Assembly (NCBI GenBank): GCA_030635565.1
Contig: DAOVYP010000048.1
Coordinates: 1 to 10,216 of the forward strand
Length of the DNA stretch: 10,216 nucleotides
Source: Spirochaeta sp.
Lineage (GTDB): Bacteria > Spirochaetota > Spirochaetia > DSM-2461
Reading direction: 5' to 3'
Positions 6,996 to 10,216 of this stretch are shown in pieces; position 1 is the stretch's first letter, and every line of letters begins with the position of its first letter. Under the pieces are notes generated by a model, which was given only the letters and a program-made list of their open reading frames with translations, made no database searches and was not told the origin of the DNA. A program made the position numbers and the translations under genes.

Positions 6996-8099
6996 ATGGC
7001 AAAAACGAAAGAAACAGGTAACGTTAAGGGCAACGGAGAGAGAGATAAAGCCGTCGAGGCGGCCAGACTCCAGATCGAAAAACAGTTCGGTAAGGGCTCT
7101 CTGATGAAAATGGGCGAGAAACCGCTGGTGAAGGTTGAGACGATTTCCACCGGATCGATGCTTCTGGACGAAGCCCTGGGCGTCGGCGGGTATCCCAAAG
7201 GCCGGATTGTCGAGATATACGGCCCGGAAGCTTCGGGGAAAACAACACTGGCGCTTCACGCTATTGCCGAAGCTCAGAAAATGGGCGGAATCGCCGCTTT
7301 CATTGATGCTGAACATGCCCTGGATCCCATCTATGCCGGGAATCTCGGAGTTGATGTGGACAATCTCTGGGTGAGCCAGCCCGATACCGGTGAACAGGCA
7401 TTGGAAATTACTGAATCTCTGATCCGTTCCGGCGGCGTTGACATCATCGTCATCGACTCGGTCGCCGCACTGACTCCCCGGGCAGAGATAGAAGGTGATA
7501 TGGGTGATTCCCATGTCGGGCTTCAGGCCAGGTTGATGAGCCAGGCCCTCCGGAAGCTCACCGGGACTATCAGTAAATCCGGGTGCTGCCTGGTTTTCAT
7601 CAATCAAATCAGAATGAAAATCGGTGTCATGTTCGGTAATCCTGAAACAACGACAGGAGGAAATGCGCTGAAGTTCTATTCTTCTGTCCGACTTGAGGTG
7701 AGAAAAATCGAAACCATAGCCAAGGGTCAGGAAGATGCCATCGGCAATCGGGTCAGGGTGAAGGTTGTAAAAAACAAAGTGGCTCCGCCTTTCCGCCGGG
7801 TAGAACTCGAAATCATGTTCGGTAAAGGCATATCCGCCAGCGGCAGTCTGCTGGATGGTGCCCTGGCGCATGATATGATACTTAAAAGCGGCAGCTGGTA
7901 TTCTCTGGGTGACCAGAGAATCGGCCAGGGGCGGGAAAATGCCAAACAGTACCTTGAGGATAATCCGGAGATTGCAGAGAGTATCGAGAAGACCCTCAGG
8001 TTAAAGTTATTCCCTGATCTCGAAGAAAAGGAATCCCCGGAAGCATCGAAACCAGCCGAGGTAAAACCCGCTGATGAAGCAAATAAAGATCTTTTCTGA
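6996..8099 (+). CDS. recA: Recombinase RecA
   Basis: RecA polymerises on single-stranded DNA, uses ATP to drive homologous pairing and strand exchange, and triggers SOS self-cleavage of repressors where these exist. From the ATG at 6996 it is 367 residues, a typical length. Walker A is GPEASGKTT (76-84; the commoner form is GPESSGKTT) and Walker B is [10 protein letters not shown] (150-159). The L1 region [20 protein letters not shown] spans about 164-183. The signature and L2 region, [20 protein letters not shown] followed by [16 protein letters not shown], spans about 201-236. The C-terminus ends in an acidic, low-complexity tail ([20 protein letters not shown]), which in RecA proteins tunes DNA binding. 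All core residues look intact. A candidate promoter and operator precede it, and folK follows after 11 bases. Confidence 0.98.
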   Translation: MAKTKETGNVKGNGERDKAVEAARLQIEKQFGKGSLMKMGEKPLVKVETISTGSMLLDEALGVGGYPKGRIVEIYGPEASGKTTLALHAIAEAQKMGGIAAFIDAEHALDPIYAGNLGVDVDNLWVSQPDTGEQALEITESLIRSGGVDIIVIDSVAALTPRAEIEGDMGDSHVGLQARLMSQALRKLTGTISKSGCCLVFINQIRMKIGVMFGNPETTTGGNALKFYSSVRLEVRKIETIAKGQEDAIGNRVRVKVVKNKVAPPFRRVELEIMFGKGISASGSLLDGALAHDMILKSGSWYSLGDQRIGQGRENAKQYLEDNPEIAESIEKTLRLKLFPDLEEKESPEASKPAEVKPADEANKDLF

Positions 8100-8110
8100 G
8101 CCGAAGGTCA

Positions 8111-8611
8111 ATGAATACGGTCTGGCTCGGTATCGGTGCCAATATAGGAGATCGCTCTTCATTCATAGAAGCGGCTATCGAATCACTTGGTGGATTTCTC
8201 GATAATCTGATATCCGCGCCTTATTATCTGACTGCACCCCGGGATTTTCTCGACCAGCCTGACTTTCTGAATACGACCGTCAGGGGCAGGACTTTGCTGT
8301 CACCCCTGGAGCTGTTGGATCGAATTCATATCATCGAAGCCGATGGCGGACGAAACAGGAACGATTCACCTGAAAAGGGTCCCCGTACCATCGATATTGA
8401 CATTCTGCTATACGATAAACTTTGCCGAACTTATGCCGGGAATAACGACAGTTTGCTCACAATACCTCATCGATCCATGCATGAACGTCTTTTTGTTCTC
8501 CGACCGTTGTTGGATCTTGATCCCGAGCTTGACGATCCGAGGGACGGTATTCCCTGGAGAATCAAGGCCTCGCACCTTTCCGGACAACGGGTTAAGCTAT
8601 ACCGGAGATGA
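8111..8611 (+). CDS. folK: 2-amino-4-hydroxy-6-hydroxymethyldihydropteridine pyrophosphokinase (HPPK)
   Basis: HPPK transfers pyrophosphate from ATP to 6-hydroxymethyl-7,8-dihydropterin in folate synthesis, in the cytoplasm. The 166-residue protein has the family's usual length. The N-terminus VWLGIGANIGDR (4-15) is the standard opening. The signature GGRNRNDSPEKGPRTIDIDI (79-98) includes D95 and D97, the expected magnesium ligands. The segment IPHRSMHERLFVLRPLLDL (118-136) is also characteristic. It begins 11 bases after recA with a weak GAAGG site three bases before its ATG, and its stop overlaps the scpA start in an ATGA junction. The link of a folate gene with recA and the condensin genes is probably operon economy, not shared function. 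Confidence 0.96.
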   Translation: MNTVWLGIGANIGDRSSFIEAAIESLGGFLDNLISAPYYLTAPRDFLDQPDFLNTTVRGRTLLSPLELLDRIHIIEADGGRNRNDSPEKGPRTIDIDILLYDKLCRTYAGNNDSLLTIPHRSMHERLFVLRPLLDLDPELDDPRDGIPWRIKASHLSGQRVKLYRR

Positions 8612-9399
8612 GCGAAAACATTTCCTCCCTGACCTCCACGGAAACAAGAAATCCGAAATACAGGTTGGATCACTTTGAAGGTCCGCTGGATCTGCTGTTA
8701 TTCCTCATTCGCAAGAATGAAGTCAATATTTATGACATTCCCATATCGGAAATAACGGAACAGTACCTCGAATTTCTAAAATACACTTCGGGTATCAATC
8801 TTGATGATGTCTCCGATTTCTACCTGATGGCTGCGACGTTGTTATACATCAAGTCCCGTATGCTGCTCCCGGTGGAAATTGACCTGGAGGATGAGCTTGA
8901 GGATCCAAGGCATGAACTGGTTCAGCGTCTCATAGAGTATGAAAAGTACCGCAAGCTCACTGATCTGATGGCCGAAAGAGAATCACGAGCCGATTGGATA
9001 GTCGAAAGAAAGCAGACCCAGGCTGTACTTCCGTTCCCCGATGAGGGTGAGCTGTGGGAGAAAGTCGATACATGGGATCTTCTCAAGAGCTTCAGTAAGG
9101 TGATGAAGGGACTCGGAAGCGAGAAAATCATAAGCCTCTGGGAAGAAGTTTCAATCAACGAGAAGATTACACTGATCAACGAGTTTCTCGAAGATCGTAA
9201 GGAATTCAATTTCGATGATGTTCTCGTGAACCCGGGATCCATCATGGAAGTTGTCAGCGCTTTTCTCGCCGTTCTGGAGCTTGTGAAAATGGGAGTCATC
9301 GACGTATTTCAGAACAGGCTGTTCGGGGATATCCGAATCACCGCTTCACAATCAACAAAGCGCGCACTGGAAGAAGAGGAAGCAAAAAATGAAAGCTGA
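8608..9399 (+). CDS. scpA: Segregation and condensation protein A
   Basis: ScpA is the kleisin that bridges the heads of the Smc dimer and, with ScpB, forms the bacterial condensin that compacts and segregates the chromosome. The 263-residue length is normal. The N-terminal domain carries the typical LDHFEGPLDLLLFLIRKNEV (20-39), followed by IYDIPISEITEQYLEFL and MAATLLYIKSRMLLP (74-88). A variable acidic linker leads to the C-terminal winged helix (about 195-250), which in the family binds the Smc head. The ATG overlaps the folK stop (ATGA), with GGAG directly against it and no normally spaced site, so translation probably depends on coupling. Its end overlaps scpB by 11 bases. A smc gene is not in the window. 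Confidence 0.96.
   Translation: MSENISSLTSTETRNPKYRLDHFEGPLDLLLFLIRKNEVNIYDIPISEITEQYLEFLKYTSGINLDDVSDFYLMAATLLYIKSRMLLPVEIDLEDELEDPRHELVQRLIEYEKYRKLTDLMAERESRADWIVERKQTQAVLPFPDEGELWEKVDTWDLLKSFSKVMKGLGSEKIISLWEEVSINEKITLINEFLEDRKEFNFDDVLVNPGSIMEVVSAFLAVLELVKMGVIDVFQNRLFGDIRITASQSTKRALEEEEAKNES
9377..9382 (+). promoter_or_regulatory. Ribosome-binding site for scpB
   Basis: AGGAAG inside the end of scpA lies six bases before the ATG at 9389. It supports that start over the second in-frame ATG at 9413, which begins MDLTEEAA. Confidence 0.6.
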
Positions 9400-9958
9400 A
9401 GTTGATAAGGCTATGGATTTAACCGAAGAAGCCGCCATTGTCGAGGCCATCCTGTTGCTTGAAGTAGAGCCGGTTGATGAGGCAGGCATTGTAAAGATAA
9501 CCGGCTTGAGCCGGGACGTGGTTAATGAATCATTGGAAAGTCTGGTATCACGGTACGACGGGAAAGAGCATGGCATTGAGCCGGTTCGTATCGCCGGTGG
9601 TTGGGCATTTGCACCGAAAGAACGACTGTGGAACGTACTTAAGGATCGATACGGAAAGCAGAGAGAAGATCGTCTTTCCCGGGCTGCTCTTGAGACCCTG
9701 TCCATAATTGCCTATTCACAACCACTGACAAGAACTGAAATTGAAAGTATCAGGGGAGTGGGTGCCGATGGTATGATCCGCGCCCTCAAGGATAAGAAAC
9801 TGATTAAAGAAGTCGGCCGTAAGGATACCCCGGGCAGGCCGGTGCTTTACGGAACAACAAAAGAATTTCTGAAGATATTCCGCCTGGAAAGCATCGCGGA
9901 ACTACCCAAACTCGATGAACTCGACGAAAAGAGGTTTGCACTCGATGGGCCATTCTGA
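9389..9958 (+). CDS. scpB: Segregation and condensation protein B
   Basis: ScpB dimers bind the middle of ScpA and complete the Smc-ScpAB condensin. The 189-residue protein has the two winged-helix layout of the family. The first covers about residues 12-88 (AAIVEAILLLEVEPVDEAGI, GGWAFAPKERLW). The second covers about 95-165, with the highly conserved LSRAALETLSIIAYSQPLTR (96-115), IESIRGVGADGMIRAL and GRKDTPGRPVLYGTTKEFL. It overlaps scpA by 11 bases at its start and the next gene by 14 bases at its end, so these genes are probably translated as a coupled set. Confidence 0.96.
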   Translation: MKAEVDKAMDLTEEAAIVEAILLLEVEPVDEAGIVKITGLSRDVVNESLESLVSRYDGKEHGIEPVRIAGGWAFAPKERLWNVLKDRYGKQREDRLSRAALETLSIIAYSQPLTRTEIESIRGVGADGMIRALKDKKLIKEVGRKDTPGRPVLYGTTKEFLKIFRLESIAELPKLDELDEKRFALDGPF

Positions 9959-10216
9959 AGCAATACGGCTCCAACTTCGACTCGCCCGTGCCGGAATCGC
10001 TTCCCGCAGGAAATGTGAAACATTCATAGCCGAAGGGAGAGTGAAAGTAAACGGACGAATTGTCATCACCCCGGGGTCAAAAGTGACTCCCGAAGATCTT
10101 ACTAGGGCTATGATTGAAGATCATCGCGGCTTTCAAAACGGCATATCACATTATATTGAATGCAGGGAAAGTTATGATAGGTTATTGGATCTTGAAAAAT
10201 TTGGCGCAAAAATTAG
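9945..10216 (+). CDS. S4-domain protein, RluB/RsuA-like N-terminus (partial, C-terminal part unusual)
   Basis: The ATG at 9945 lies inside the end of scpB, with GAGG at 9931-9934 ten bases upstream. The first 51 residues are a clear S4 RNA-binding domain: LRLARAGIASRRKCETFIAE (11-30), then GRVKVNGRIVITPGSKVTPE. This pattern opens 23S/16S rRNA pseudouridine synthases of the RluB/RsuA family, which often follow scpB. From residue 52 (base 10098) the family would normally continue with a valine-rich strand, a second glycine turn and a YLALNKP-like motif. Here it reads LTRAMIEDHRGFQNGISHYI and on, which does not match. The frame stays open to the window edge (90 residues). Local GC falls from about 57% at 9961-10020 to 30% at 10141-10200. 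An insertion, a divergent family or an assembly join could explain this, so I withhold a gene symbol. Confidence 0.72.
   Translation, partial: MGHSEAIRLQLRLARAGIASRRKCETFIAEGRVKVNGRIVITPGSKVTPEDLTRAMIEDHRGFQNGISHYIECRESYDRLLDLEKFGAKI

Noticed and set aside
6972..7871. 299-codon minus-strand open frame inside recA
   Set aside because: It is fully antisense to the well-conserved recA, and its composition (many H, F, R and Q) is typical of a mirrored coding frame.

Overview
The window reads as a chromosomal segment of a spirochaete, probably a free-living member of the Spirochaetales with roughly 45-50% GC. This rests on three things: a very long N-terminal extension of the kind found on spirochaetal GreA, a set of spirochaete-style TPR and envelope proteins, and the order recA-folK-scpA-scpB-S4 protein. 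The taxonomic call is inference from protein flavour. No rRNA, tRNA, CRISPR array or recognisable insertion sequence was seen.

Left part, minus strand (1-3085): a two-gene unit is read leftward. A 315-residue TPR protein is followed 39 bases later by a long reading frame that leaves the window after 699 codons. The second gene resembles the N-terminal part of the roughly 900-residue spirochaetal transcription factor GreA. The catalytic GreA domain itself would lie beyond base 1. A good sigma70-type promoter for the unit lies at 3109-3138.

Middle part, plus strand (3152-6851): a divergent promoter drives rpe (ribulose-phosphate 3-epimerase), possibly as a leaderless mRNA. Three tightly packed genes follow: a secreted TPR protein, a secreted beta-rich protein with a helical tail, and a membrane-anchored TPR protein. 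The last three overlap or nearly overlap at their ends and probably form one translationally coupled envelope module of unknown function.

Right part, plus strand (6852-10216): a 144-base gap holds a candidate recA promoter whose -10 box sits inside an inverted repeat. Then come recA, folK, scpA, scpB and a partial S4-domain gene resembling an RluB/RsuA pseudouridine synthase. Spacing is 11 bases (recA-folK) or overlapping (the rest), so recombination, folate synthesis and chromosome segregation genes are likely co-transcribed. In the last ~120 bases GC falls to about 30% in the final full row and the protein stops matching the expected family. This may mark an insertion, a divergent C-terminus or an assembly junction.

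No coherent undescribed system is completed inside the window. The best leads are the S4-gene discontinuity at the right edge, the Tudor/SH3-like stretch within the giant GreA extension, the uncharacterised envelope trio, the possible leaderless rpe and the palindrome over the recA promoter.
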